Part shown: positions 22,632 to 35,600 of the stretch, in pieces
Layout: each line of letters begins with the position of its first letter
Numbering within the stretch: the stretch's first letter is position 1
Assembly (NCBI GenBank): GCA_021399435.1
Contig: JAJTUP010000080.1
Span: 1-64,000, forward strand
Direction: 5' to 3'
DNA: 64,000 bases
DNA from: Diaporthe sp. PMI_573
Taxonomy: Eukaryota; Ascomycota; Sordariomycetes; Diaporthales; Diaporthaceae
Notes under the pieces: generated by a model
Told to the model about the DNA's origin: nothing
Database searches by the model: none
What the model saw: only the letters and a program-made list of their open reading frames with translations
Program-made: the position numbers and the translations under genes

Positions 22632-24516
22632 GATGTGGGGATTGTGATTTTTTTCTTCGAGGTAAATGGCATGAAGAAGCGACAATGACTGACTTACATG
22701 ACTCTTCACGGTGAGGATTACCAGCTCTTCTTAAGACCGAGGGTGACTTCAGTCTTCAACCTCACGAATTGATTTAGGGGGCGAGGCATGATCTTGGGGT
22801 GATGAATGTGTTGGCGGGAAACACGGAACATAGCGCGTGTTGGCGGGATTGACTCCGTCGATACGGCTTTCAAGACTCGCCAGGTCTCTCAAGCATATTG
22901 CGACTAACTACTTGCGTGGAGTCGTACATCAAACCCGAGATGGTCAATCGGACTAAGACTGGAAGCTCAACCAAGATTAACTATCATGGTCTCCCTGGGC
23001 TGGTATTCTCAGGCCCCTGCACTGCAGGAGACCGGTGCTCAGACCATAATTGCCATATTGGGACATGCTCCTGAACATGCGCTCGGTTTAAGTGTCGTTC
23101 CCGTGTCGGCTCAGGTTTGAGCACATTCCAACCTATTCGACAACTCGATAATGAGTTTTGATTTCGACCAAGTCGTTTGACAACACGTCTTTGTCAATTT
23201 GCTATTGGCGCGCTGACCGTATCGTGAGAGTACTTGTCTCGGGACACCTGCACCCCCGTATTCCTACCCTATCCTGGATCAGGGCACGGATGGAACCAAC
23301 TCGACCGACTACCACCATTGGACACCCTGATGGGTATGCGAACTGCCCATTGATTTGTGCGCCGGAGCCGACTCTCCGAACTTGCACGACCAATAGCAGA
23401 CACAACATATCAATTCATATTGTGAGTATCAGGACCTTATTATATCTAGACGTTTACAGGGAGAATGTTGAAAGCTGCCGCTGACAGAAGGCCAGCCACG
23501 CGACTTGTATCTGTGTTGATAGTCTACTCTCGAGAGACCGAAGCGGCATACAGGGGTCTTTGTGAGGGCAGACCCATCTTTGCAGTCAACAGTGTGTCTG
23601 CCACACCCTGAGCCGGCTGGGCGCAATTTCGGAAATATTCACGACACGTCCCAGAGCCCTGCCGGGTTCACGCGGGAGACTTGGAACAAAGAAAGGACGC
23701 TCCAAGCAGGGAAGCGTCGCAAATGCAAATCTCGTCTAGAGAGCCATAGCCTGCTCCAATTCACTCAATGCCCCTCGCATATTGTCGCCCGGCGGCAAAT
23801 TTAAAGCCGATATGTCGGCCGCCCAAATGCGGTCAACCGGTGAGAAGAGGGCGACGGGAAAACCAACGGGCTGGCGAGCACCAATGAATACCTTTGGCGA
23901 GCATCTGGAAAATGCTGTAATTCGGACTAAGCCCTGGTGCTGACAGTCAGTGCTGGGCATCGGATGAAGAGCCATTCACGATGTTTGCCGTCCGTCGCCA
24001 GACGCGTGGTTGAGCATCGACATGCTGGCGTTGGCCCAATGACGAACTGAAAGCTGCATGAACTAGCAGACGAAGAGGCACGGCAGGCTGCAGGTCGACA
24101 GCGCTGTCAAACTTACAGCATCTCAATGCAACACCTTGTGAGTCCCCATCCAATGACACTCAAACGGTGGACACCATCACTATGAATCCGGGTCAGGGGT
24201 CAAGAGGCACCCTCGCACCTGTTGCGGGTCCCGGTGAGCTGGCTAGCTGATTACACGAGAGGGTGTTGCATGTGAGTCGGATGTGACCCTTGTCAGACCA
24301 CTCCCGAGCGCCTCCAAACCATATAAATATTGCAACGGCTGGGAATCCAATAAAGTGGCTTTAGTCCAGGCGTCATATTGTCTCTAAACATCCCTTGCCT
24401 GCACCCAGACACAACATTGCGGATCCAAACCTAGCATCCTGCAGGGAAGACTCCAGTCTGTTTCTGTCCAACAGTCTTTCCACAATACCCGGCTGTGAAC
24501 AAGCCACACTATCGAC
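22632..24516. promoter_or_regulatory. Divergent spacer between rhodopsin-like gene (-) and phenol-monooxygenase-like gene (+)
   Basis: 1.9 kb with no recognisable coding sequence. The right end carries a TATA box at 24322-24329. The small ORFs scattered through it have no protein-family features. Confidence 0.5.
24322..24329 (+). promoter_or_regulatory. TATA box of the phenol-monooxygenase-like gene
   Basis: TATAAATA in the context ACCATATAAATATTG, about 190 bp upstream of the ATG at 24517. Confidence 0.55.
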
Positions 24517-26979
24517 ATGCATCGTCTTTCCAGGTTTTCCCCCTTCAAGAAAGCTCGAGAGCAGGGTAATTTTGCTCCGGGCGAGTCTGGCTCTGGTGAG
24601 GCCGAAGGGGCCATGGCTCCAAGCGCAGACTCTGACAGGCCCGCTGGCAGCCAAGCGAAGGGTGCTACCACGGAATCAAATATCGATGTGTCAGTTCTGG
24701 CCAAGACCCTGCCTCTTGAACTGGATTGATCAACGGCTCACTTTTCTATAGGCTCATCATTGGGGCAGGTCCAGCAGGGTAAGCTGACCACATGTGGGGA
24801 CAGGACACACCACGGTAGTTGCTGACATCGTCGATGGCCAAAGTTTGATGGCAGCTGCTTGGATGGCCCACTGCGGGGTCAATGCGCGCATCGTTGACAA
24901 GAGGAACGCAAAGATCTATTCCGGGCAAGCAGACGGGCTCCAGTGTCGCAGCCTGGAGATCTTTGACAGCCTTGGATTTGGCGATCGGGCATGGAAGGAA
25001 GCCAACCATATGATCGAGGTACGATAACGAGACACCCCATCAATGGTAGTGTACTGTGTATGTGTGTGCCTTGCTGAGTTTGGAGCAGATCTGCATGTGG
25101 GTAAGTGCCGTTGAGCGGGCCGTTGCCCTTTTGCCGAGATGACCTCGGGAAGGCTTGGAGCAGTGTTGACGGTGTTTGGACAACAGAATCCTGGGCAAGA
25201 TGGGGTTATCCGACGCTCCGATCGGATTCCGGACACCATTGTGGGGCTGTCTCGGTTCCAGCAGATTGTCCTACACCAGGGTCGCATTGAACGTTTCTTC
25301 CTCGACAACATCAAGAAGTACTCGAACGACAGTATCAAGGTTGAGCGCGGTGTTCTGCCTGCATCACTAAGTATAGACGAGGCAAACGTCGACTGTGAAG
25401 ATGCCTACCCCGTGAAGATCGAGCTTCAACACCTCTCCGAGGAGGAGTCAACGCCAAAGCAGCAGATCAGCGGAAGCAAAGTTGCAGACGGACTGTTCCG
25501 CAGCAGTCTGAACCAGGAAGATGACGAGGAAGAGCTTATTAAGCATGGTTCTCGAGCTGGGGAACGGGAAACCGTGCACGCGAAGTATGTACTAGGGTGT
25601 GATGGTGCTCGAAGCTGGACACGAAGACAACTCGACTTTGAGCTCCAGGGCGAGGCGACAGACTTCATCTGGGGCGTCATGGACATTATCCCCATAACCG
25701 ACTTTCGTGAGTAACCAAATGCTCCCCCGACATTAGCCCCGATCACTGACGGTGATACACATGGGCAGCTGATATTCGTATGCGCTGTGCGATCCACTCT
25801 GCTGAAGATGGCAGTCTCATGGTGATACCCAGGGAGAACAAGCTGGTGCGGCTCTACATCCAGCTCAAGGAGGTAGCGCCAGATGCCTCCGGGCGGGCGG
25901 ACCGCTCGAAAATCACCCCGGAATTAATCTTTGGCGCGGCGAAAAAGATCCTACAGCCGTACAAGCTTGACTACGAGTACTGCGACTGGTGGACCGCATA
26001 CCAGATCGGCCAGCGCGTGGGCACCGACTTCTCATCGCGGAACCGCATCTTTCTGGCCGGAGATGCAGTCCACACGCATTCGCCCAAGGCCGGCCAGGGA
26101 ATGAATGTTTCCATGCAAGATACGTTCAACCTCGGCTGGAAGATCGCCCTTGTCTTGAAGGGGATCGCCAACCCGGAGATTCTTTCCACCTACGCGAGCG
26201 AAAGGCGGCAGGTGGCTCAAGACCTGATCGACTTTGACCATCGTTTCAGTCGACTCTTCTCAGGAAGGCCTGCAAAGGACGTGATGGACGCCGAAGGAGT
26301 GTCCATGGAAGAGTTCAAGGACGCCTTCCTCAAGGGGAACATGTTCGCCAGTGGGCTGTCTGTGAAGTACGGCGCCAGCGAGCTCGTGGCTAGCGATGCA
26401 TCAAACCAGTCTCTGGCCACCGGCCTCCCAATTGGAATGCGCTTCAACAGCTTCAAGGTTTTGAACCAGGCTGACGCTCGACCTTGGCATTTCCAGGAGC
26501 GGCTCAAGGCGGACGGTCGCTTTCGGGTCATCTTATTTGCTGGCAACATTCTCGAAGCTAGCCAGAGGTTGCGTGTCGACGGGCTCTGTGCGCGGCTGGA
26601 TGCTGACGATGGCTTTATCCGGCGGGGAAAATCTCCCGAGGCCCCGATTGACAGTGTTGTTGAGGTGCTCACGATACACTCGTCCAAGCGTACCGACACT
26701 GAACTATTGAGGGACTTTCCCGAAATTCTCCACCCATTCGACAAGTCTACAGGCTGGAACTATGACAAAGTCTTTGTCGACGACGAGAGTTATCACGAAG
26801 GATTTGGCGACGCGTATAAAAACTATGGTGTCGACAAGGAGCGTGGCTGCGTCGTTGTTGTGCGTCCTGATCAATATGTTGCTTGGATAGGTGACGTGGA
26901 CGACTTCGATGGCCTACAGAAATACTTCCAGGGCTATCTCCGGCTCAAGGGTGGAATCGCCGAGGTTAAGGATAGCTAA
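24517..26979 (+). CDS. Phenol 2-monooxygenase-like FAD monooxygenase
   Basis: NADPH/FAD aromatic hydroxylase of the phenol hydroxylase family, adding a hydroxyl ortho to an existing one. Exons 24517-24689, 24752-24778, 24844-25018, 25089-25100, 25187-25706, 25769-26979 encode 705 aa. The fourth exon is only 12 nt (Ile-Cys-Met-Trp) but is required: it restores the conserved EICMWNP junction. Motifs: VLIIGAGPAGLMAA split over two introns, GLSRFQQIVLHQGRIERFF, VLGCDGARSWTRR, RIFLAGDAVHTHSPKAGQGM and a C-terminal thioredoxin-like dimerisation domain (RFRVILFAGNI to the end). An extra 50-residue polar N-terminus precedes the FAD fold. It sits between the rhodopsin-like gene and the ABC exporter. 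Substrate unproven. Confidence 0.93.
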
Positions 26980-27137
26980 AGACTATACATCTGGTCATGT
27001 CGAGGGAAGCGTAGTCAGATGCAAACTATCATCACATATACATTAGATAGGTTGTAGCCTCGAAGATGGGACTGATCTAGAATCCAAACCCAGTAGCTAC
27101 CGATTCCGTACTATTCTTGGAGTTGTATCTCTAGTAT

Positions 27138-30100
27138 CTACTTAGCACCAGCCCTCACCAAATCACCAAATCTGGAGTCCGCCTTCTCGGCCAGCACCAG
27201 CGGATTCCCAACCTCCACAACCTCTCCAGTGTCCATGACAACAACCCTGTCAAAGTCCATGATCATATCCAGTCGATGGCTGACCGCGATGACTGTGTAC
27301 TCCTCAAACTCCTTCTTGATGATTTCCTGCATGACGCTTTCCGTCTCGCGGTCCACACTAGAGCTGACCTCATCCAGCAATAGTAAGCCGCCCTCAGAGC
27401 CACCGCCCCCCACGCCAAGACTCCTCGCCCGAATCCGACGCCTTAGAAGTGCACGTCCGAGCGACATGAGCTGTCGCTGCCCGGCGCTGAGAGTGCTTGC
27501 GCTCATGCCTGCCTCCAGTCCGCCCCGCTCTTGGACAAACTCCAACAGGCCCACCGCTGCCAGGACAGCTTTGCATTCCTCGGCCGAGGAAACACTAGAT
27601 GGGTCCAGGTTGGCTTGAAACGTTGATCCGTCGGGCAGGAACACCGCTTCCTGGGGAACTGCGATTATGCGCTGTCGTAATGCAGCCCGATCTATACTTT
27701 GAAGGGGCGTGCTGTCAATCACCAACCTTGACTCCGTTTCTGGGGTCGGGTCGAGCAGCTTGAGCAGCAATCCAATCAGACTGGACTTCCCGCTGCCCGT
27801 ACGACCACAGATGGCCACTTTCTCGCCCGAGCTGATCTTGAGGTGGATGTCACGGAGGGCTAAGCTAGGTTTCCCATCAACCTGATCTTTCAAACTGTTC
27901 AAAACGTCAGCTGCCAATTACCAGATTTCGCATGTAAATGGGCAGTTGATTATCTTACTCGTACGCGGCAGACACTCCCTTCAGCTCCACGACGCCCGTC
28001 GAGGGCCACTGCTCAGGAGGTATAACGTCCTCTCCATCTCTGTCCTCCGGCTTAACACCATCGCTGAATGTCTTGAGTCTGGCGATGGCTCCAATAGAAG
28101 TCTCGAGTTGGGTATAGAATATCACGATGCCAGAAAGGTTCTCGCCGAAGCTCATGAGGGAGACCAGGGAGGCACCGGCGAACCCAGAATTCGAATGGAG
28201 CCGAACAGCAAGCGTCGTCAGCACCGCTGCCATCACCATGACCACGAGGTCAAGAACAAGATTGAGCCAAGATTGAATCATGAGGAGAAGGTATGCCGGA
28301 CGTTGACTTGTATTGATCAAATGCACGTTTTTCTGCATGTCGTCGGGAATGAAACCTGCCGTTGCCGAACATTAGCATCAGAGTAGGGGCATTTATTGAA
28401 CCGATGATAGAGCACCGCGACATCTGTGATCGAAAATTGTGCTTGACAGCCAAAAGTTCAACCTCGCACTCACCGAAGGCTCTCAACGTGGTAATTCCCT
28501 TGAGAGTGTCGAGAAAATGTGTGCTGGATGGATACAAATTAGCATATATGAGTGGGCCGCCCAGATTGTGACAGCAACACGCATGGCCGACTTACTACAA
28601 CGGACTCTTCGCCTCGAGGTCTAGCAATCTCAATTGCCTAGAGGTCCTCAAATAAAACTTCTGTACAATATACAGCAAGATACCGAGGAATGGGTAGCTT
28701 ATTGCAAAGAACCCAGAAGAGGTGAGCATGACCGCCGCCTGTCCGATTGCTTGGAAAACCTGCAAGTATTCTGTCAGCTTTTTATCACGGTATTCTAGCT
28801 TATTTTTTTGGTTCTTTCTACTGTGACCGGAGAGAATACAGCCATTGAAGAAATAGCTGGAGGCTAATAGTCGATAGCTTAACACAGTGGACTTACACTA
28901 AACAATGTGTTCAACAGTGCGTTCGGCAGCTCTGTATCAACAAGATTGAGATCTTGCGAAAAGAGATTCGTGACCACGCCGGTGTCAGTGCTTGTGAAAA
29001 AGCCCAAAGGTGCTTGGATGAGCGTCTGCAAGGCATCTTGGTGGATGCTGGCGCCTGCCCTCTTCACAGAAACGATGAAGAGCGCAATGCCAAGTAAGAG
29101 CAGCGAGACCATGGCACAGATTTGGAGCAGGCCGTATATTCCAGCATAGTAGGCGTATGAGTGGATCGGGTGGTCCGAGTAAACATCATCAGACCAGTAT
29201 TTCAGCCCTTCACCACCGACGTTAGCGTGCGACAGCTCGGTCGTCGAATCATTGAATGAAGCTTTCATAGACTGTTAGAGCATAGTATTGACTCACAGAT
29301 GGTTGGGAAGTTGGTGAAGAAGCCCCAAAGACCACCAAAGAATAGACTTGAAGCTGCCAGCCAGATACCCATACTCTTGAAGTAATGTTTATACACAGTC
29401 TTGTCGCCAGCCTTCCGCGCCTCATCCAAGTCAGCCGGCTTAGTCGACGTCTGGGTCACCACCATCTGGAGCAATGGTGACACTGGCTCGCGAAGGATCC
29501 CTTTCGGTTCTGTTTCCTGGGACGATATATCGCTATCCGATGAGCTCTTCAAGCCTAAACACTGTACGTATCCTTGGCTGCTCATGAGTTCCTCGAAGCT
29601 ACCTTGTTCGACGACTGTGTTGTTCCCGAGTGCTATGATGTGGTCCGACGCCGGTAGGTGTCTGACGCTGTGAGTGCATAGCACGGCCGTGGAGCCTCGT
29701 CTCCTGAGCAGCCCGTCTGGCCCAAACACTCCACGGAAAACCTTCTCCTCGGTATCCGCGTCGAGACCACTGAATACATCATCGAGGACCAATAAGTCCG
29801 ACTGCAAGTAAAGGGCCCGTGCCAGAGACACGCGTTGTTTCTGCCCGCCAGAAAGGGTGATTCCATCAGACCCGACGTTTGACCTATCGCCCTGTGGGAG
29901 CGTGGTAAGGTCAAATGCCAATGATGTGGCCTCAATGATTTCGGTGTACCTGTCATTGTCGAATGGAGAGAATCCGATGATATTGTCTCTGATTGATCCG
30001 TTCGCCAAGAATGCTGTTTGGTCGCAGAAGCCGACGTGGGGAAACCGGGTGCTCAAGGTCACGCTCCCTCCGCTGAAAGGAATCTCTCCAAGGAGTGCTT

Positions 30101-32129
30101 TGCAAAGCGTGGATTTTCCTGACCCAACTGGGCCGATGACAAGTGTGAGTGAGGATTTCGGAATCTTCGTGTTGATGCCCCGCAAGACGACTTTGTCGGC
30201 TTCCCAGCCAAAGCTCCCGTTCTTGATCACAATTGGATGTGACGAGTCGGAGTGTGAATCAGAAACATCACCGGAGCCCGCCGCGGCCTTCTCAGAGGTC
30301 AGTCTCATATCGGCAAGGACTTGGCGAAAGTCATGACGGTTTTCGCACTCCAAGAATGCCTGGATACGACCCAAGCAAGCCAGCCCGGAGAGGAGCTGAG
30401 GAACGGATTGAAAGACCGTCGTCAGTGGGTTGGTCAAAAGCAGGAGATAAGACAAACTCGTAAACATGGCTGATGCGTCCAGCGTCCTTTGGGCGAACGC
30501 AAACGTCAGTGGTGGGCTGATCAACAGCGGCGTAAAGCCAAACAAGGCCGCGATGATGGCAATCTTGCGGAATCGTGATCCAGCCGCCAATTCATCGACG
30601 CGCAGCCGTTGTACGAAGTCCCTGACGGTAGCCGAGAGGCCCGAGATTTTCAGGTTCTTCATGTTCGCGATCACGGTGGCCGTCAGGCCGACACGCTTTT
30701 GCACTCCAGCCATCCAGGCCCTCTGTGAGTCGCCGGTGAAATTCACAAGGACAGTCAGGCCAACAAAGCAGACCACAACCACCCCCATTGGCACGACGAA
30801 GACCACACCGAGTCGGACGTACAACATCCACGCGGCTAGAGCGGCCTGGATTATGCTGACCCAGATGTCATGGAGAGACCTGAACCCCATCGTGATTCGC
30901 TCCATGTCTGTACTCATCAAAGTGAGTGCAGCACTGTCATCTGAAGCCCCAATGCGTGCCTGCGTGGCCTTGATGAAGATTTCTGTAACCAGAATAGACC
31001 TCGCCATGGTACGCATACGGTGGTGGAAATACCTGCGATCATATGTTAGTGATTCTTACACCAAAATATTGTTTGCGAGGTGGCACCATACGAGTACAGA
31101 GCCATGGAGATGGCAATTCCCGAGTAAATCAGTACGCTTGCGCCAATGAAGCCGTAGCCAACATTCGCATCAACGGACGGCTGAGAAAGGTGATCAAGGA
31201 GCCTCTCAATGAAAAATGGCTGGCAGAATGTGAAACCAAGAAGAGCGAGGCGAGGAGGTACTGGAAGCAAAAGGGGGACTTTAAGCGTGCGCATGAGCAC
31301 TTTCGCCAGACCAAACTTGTCACCCTTCAGCTTAGAGTAATCTACATTCTTGGAGAACTCATCGTGCAGAGCCTTGCCATTCAATGTGCTGTCAAGTGGG
31401 TAGAGGTCCTTGATGGTCAGAACCTTTCTATAGCCATCAAGGAACAGCTTGTTGAGCCAGGAGAAGATCCCCAGGGAGAAGATGCCGCTTGTCTCCTCCG
31501 GGCTGTGCTCCTTTTCATCCCACCTGATCCATCTGGACTTTCGTTGGGCCTCCAGCAGCAAGATCCCGGTTTTGAAGGCTATTGCAGCGCAAAAGATACT
31601 ACTGTAGGTAATCTCAGGCTTCTGGTCCGACGACAGGAACAGCGTTCTTGCCTGGGTCGCGTCGAGTAGAAGTGTCAGGAACAAGTAGCTGCTCAAAAGC
31701 ACCGACGGCCGCGGGCTTTTGCTGTGGTCAACAATGCTCAGGGTGATCATGAACAAGGCGGAGACAAGCTTGAGGACCGATGAGGCTATGAAGATGCTCG
31801 TGACGTGGAAGGAGCCAACCGCGACCAATATGAGTAGGGAGAGCTCGAGGCCGACGTAAGTTGTGATGGTGCACTGTAGTGGTAATTAGCACCTGCGAGC
31901 CGCCAATACGCATAGTCTTTGAGCTTGAGGATACCAATTTGATGAGCTGGAAGATCGGGGCGTCCACTACAGTGGGCTTCCGTGCCTGCGAAACAGTCCG
32001 CCATAGTGACGTGGCGATAAATAAGACAGACGGAATTATGGAGAAGAAAACCTGTTCAAACTGCACGTTGAAGTCGAAGCTCTCCTGGTCGAGCTGGAAC
32101 AACCCGCCCTCCCCAGTAGAGAAAGGCAT
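27138..32129 (-). CDS. ABC transporter, ABCC/MRP family (full-length exporter)
   Basis: ATP-driven exporter of toxins, conjugates or metabolites, plasma or vacuolar membrane. Eight exons: 32129-31935, 31873-31092, 31032-29297, 29207-28897, 28759-28596, 28523-28474, 28355-27959, 27894-27138; 1463 aa with TMD0-TMD1-NBD1-TMD2-NBD2. NBD1: Walker A GPVGSGKS (about 626-633), LSGGQ (719-723), LLVLDD (740-745, Asp instead of the catalytic Glu, usual for ABCC). NBD2: GRTGSGKS (about 1242-1249), variant signature LSAGQ (1347-1351), LLLLDEVSS with catalytic Glu. So one degenerate and one competent ATP site are predicted. The start at 32129 (MPFSTGEGG) precedes the TMD0 helix region. It lies head-to-tail downstream of the P450 remnant and tail-to-tail with the phenol-monooxygenase-like gene (158 bp). 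Export of a pathway product or toxic phenol is a plausible inference. Confidence 0.94.
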
Positions 32130-32908
32130 TCTGGGCTTGTGAATAGGACGTGGGTTTTGAGTATTCACGTGCTGCTTTCCGCATAAACGCCCGCAGGCGT
32201 CTATCGAACGGTGGGATTCTGAGGCTGAGACGACACGGCCAAGCTCCCCGGTTGCATCCAAAAGGAATTTGGTCGGAACTTGGCAAAATTGTTTGTCGCG
32301 TTTCTTACCTCCACATATAGTACCACAATTCGACACGACAAGTCGAGCGTATAATGAGCAGTCATTTAATCACCATCGTGTAGGATTCGATAAGGGCGTA
32401 AGATTATGGCGCGATGCTGACGTGGCTAAACCGAATTCCGAACTCCTTATAGTGTATTTCAAGTAGTGGCTTATGTCCGACCTCGTTGGTGCCTTCTGCC
32501 GCCCAACTCGGAGGAGAACCCACCCGGGCCACTGGGTCGGGTAAACTCTGCATGATATGATGGGTCGCGCTAGCAATGTTATCACCAAAAGGGTCACCGC
32601 GCCTGCGCTAAGCGTCCTTGGCAACGCCGAACATTACTCTGCCATCTGGTATTGAGGCAAGTTTAGGTCAAGCTATCTCTTGAGGGGTCAACTCCGCGTT
32701 CCAGCACTGTTGCCAGGAGCGCAGTAACTAGGTCGTGTCCAAATTGTCGTGTCCAATAAACTAGTCTCCGGTCTGAGGTACAAGTTTCTGGGCCCATCTA
32801 CCCCTGTGTTGACGCTGAGCTCGTTTTGTTATGGGTGCGGGCTCTTGGTTCCAGTGAGGGATCTGCGGATCCGGGAGAGTCTGATGAGCAGGAGACCCAG
32901 CTCTATCT
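32130..32908. other. Spacer between ABC transporter start and P450 remnant end
   Basis: 779 bp that must contain the ABC transporter promoter (minus strand). No TATA box was identified and no gene seen. Confidence 0.5.
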
Positions 32909-34837
32909 TCATCTGGGGCACAGCTTGGTGAACACACATTCCAACTTTCCGGGCTTGAGGATGAGTTGGTTCCTGCAGCCGTTCAAGAAGGAAGCTCCGT
33001 CCTGCCCGGAAGGGAATCTGAAGTCGTAGAGCGATATCGTATGTGAAAGCACAATTTTCGCTACCATCAAGGCAAGGCGCCTCCCAACACAATTGAATGG
33101 ACCTGGCGTACCGCAAATCAGCAACACGGTCATGACCAATGGTTGTAACATGTACCCAAAGAGAAGGACGCCTCAAGTATGCAAGCTTACCTGTCAGGGA
33201 TGGGTGGTATGCCCGCTTGTCCAGAATCAGGTCGGGTCGACCTGTCCATCGTTCCGGCTTCCATTCATCTGGACACACAAAGTACTCGGGGCCTAAGACG
33301 AATCAGCAAGGCATTCTGAAAACACTTGAGACGGGCGACCCACTTCTCTGCATGCTGTGGATGCCGACATAGACGGTGACACCTTTCCGAATGACTGAGC
33401 CGTCAATCAAAGCATCCTCCGTCGTCACCCGGGGCCCATTGTTACACGTGGGGCTATGCATCCTCAGTGTCTCACATATTACCGAGTCCAAGCATGGCAG
33501 GGAGCTCAAGTCTTTGTAAGCCAGCTCTCTAGGGCACGACTTGCCGACGACAGGTGATAGTTCCAGTCTAAGCTGGTCGCGCAGGCCTGGGCTTTTGGCC
33601 AGGTAGTAGAAACAGTGGGCTAAAAGAGCAGACACGGTGTCAGTGCCGGCAATCATCACGGCCTCATCACGGCCTGGGCGTCAGAAAACATATTGCTTCG
33701 ATCGCGGAATGCTCTTGGTTGCTCCGATCGAAAGTCATCGAGGAAGTACTGCATGAGATCTTTGAGGTCGCCGGGATTGTCCTGGATTTGTCAGATATAT
33801 GCATCTACGCAGGTGAAGATTATCTGAGAAACGTACCTCTCTGATCAACACTATCTCATATGTAAGCTCATCAAACTGACCTTCTTCCTTCAATAACCCT
33901 AGTTTTCTCATGAGCAGTAGCGGCCACACGCTGTGTCCTGATGCCGCTGTCCTGGCAAAGCCGGTTTCCATCAGATGGATAAGTCGGTCTCTGGCTCGCG
34001 GGTTGAGAGATTCAGAGCCGGGTAAAAACCCAGTTCTTGCCATGTTGTCAAAAGCCACGACGCTCATGTATCGTGACACATCCAATGAGTCGTGTGCCAC
34101 GCTGCAACTTCTACTTCGCGTAACCAGACACATGCTGCCTCCCAGGCGTTCCGCTCGTATGTTTCCATATTTTGGAAGCTCAGAGCAAAATCCCAGATTT
34201 TCCTTCGTCTACGATGCTCCTCCCTGTCGTGTAGAGAGTTGAGGTGGTGCGCACCGCTATAATGCAGGTAATCGTAGAACGTATGGCGTTTTGTTGCTGT
34301 TGAGCGCGGCCCATGGACTGCATCCATAGCGCTTACTGAGGCAATCAAGACTTCGTTGGGAGCTTCCAGTTATTGTCAATCGTACATAATGCCAATGGCT
34401 GTGGATTTAGAAGACTGACCGATGCGCACGACAGGCCCATATTTCCTCGCCCATTCTGTATGAAGCTCGTGCAGCTTCCCGCTACGCGCAATGACTATAG
34501 TTGGAAGCTTGGTTATTTTCGCCCAGAAAGGACCCGGTATTCGGCAAAGAGGATGGAAGAAAGCACGATACATAACCATGCTCGCGAACAACCCCGCATG
34601 GAATGATAGCCACATCGTAGCAGAGAGCAGAAGTGAGTCGACGGTGAGACTGTGGGATGCTGTGATGGCGGTTGACACTACTGGAACGAGCAATAAGTGT
34701 ACGGAGGCGATCGAAATGCTCTGAGGCTCACGGTTGCCCTTGATGTAGTGGAAGAGGTGCGAGGCCACACCGAGCAAAGCAGCAACGGCACACGTCTGCC
34801 AACCTTGCAACAGCGGCAATCCGAGGGATTGAGACAT
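32909..34837 (-). pseudogene. Cytochrome P450, broken by an 11-bp duplication and a second frameshift
   Basis: Heme-thiolate monooxygenase remnant with all landmarks: N-terminal membrane helices, RAFFHPLCRIPGPFWAKIT, I-helix MIAGTDTVSALL, K-helix ETLR, PDEWKPERW and heme loop GPFNCVGRRLAL (Cys ligand). Exon blocks: 34837-34420, 34362-33837, 33781-33344, 33292-33191, 33102-32909. Two lesions interrupt the frame. In block 2 the frame changes by one nucleotide between about 34165 and 34064; the upstream frame stops at 34064 while the P450 continues as DVSRYMSVVAFDNM in another frame. In block 3 an exact 11-bp tandem repeat (33653-33674) shifts the frame immediately before the AGTDT motif. Splice sites elsewhere are intact, so decay looks recent. 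An upstream in-frame ATG exists at 34870. Sequencing error could explain one lesion, less easily both. Confidence 0.85.
33653..33674. repeat. Exact 11-bp tandem duplication inside the P450
   Basis: TCATCACGGCC occurs twice without a gap (33653-33663 and 33664-33674). Removing one copy restores the minus-strand frame from AQAV to MIAGTDT, so the duplication is the cause of the frameshift. Confidence 0.9.
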
Positions 34838-35600
34838 ATTAGTCGACGGTATTCCATGCGGTCCGCGCATGCCCCCTAAAGAACTTAAAATTATAGTGGA
34901 CTTTAGCCCGGTTCAGCTTGGTATGAGGATAACAGGTAACGGCTGACGCGTTTGTTGGTTTGGGACGAGGGCGACCTGGCTAGGGGATCTAGCAGGACCG
35001 TGGTCAGCTCTCATGCGTGTAAGGTGCTTTTCCGACTCTGCAATATAGAGTTTGACGAGGGAGTTGCGACGTGATTCGGCTGCTTGGAGAAGGAGCCTCG
35101 TGGTGTGTGTGATAGGCAAACAGAGACAGCCGCAACTCCCTTGGGTGCACAGGCACTTGCCTTTGTCTTGGACGAGACAATACGGTTGTACGGGTATCAG
35201 TGACAACTGGAGAAGTAGTAAGGTGGCAATGTCTCATTCAAAGTCCCTTCCACGCGGTTGTGAAAATATTATGGAAGCTTATGAGTATGTTTCTCAAGCC
35301 TACACTTGCATGATCCATCAAGGACACCAATTCAAAATCCACGATGCATGCTATACCAGCCCGGACGTATTGTTCTGGTCAGCTACTCATCTGAATCAAT
35401 GTCCTCGAAGTGGTCCAATGCCTCCTAGCCACTGTTCCAGTCACCAAAACTCGGTCCAGTGCTGGACAACGTCCGGGTTGGGGCAGCTCCCGTGCACCCA
35501 ACGTCCCGCCGTGTCGTTGACTTCTGATGTGCCATGCAACTCTAATGACGGCATCTTACACAGAAGAACTTTGAACATGTACCCAGAAAGTAAATGTTTG
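34838..35600. other. Spacer upstream of the P450 remnant
   Basis: 763 bp, includes the former P450 promoter and the 3' flank of the minus-strand sugar-type transporter. Open frames reach across it on both strands but lack recognisable features. Confidence 0.5.
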
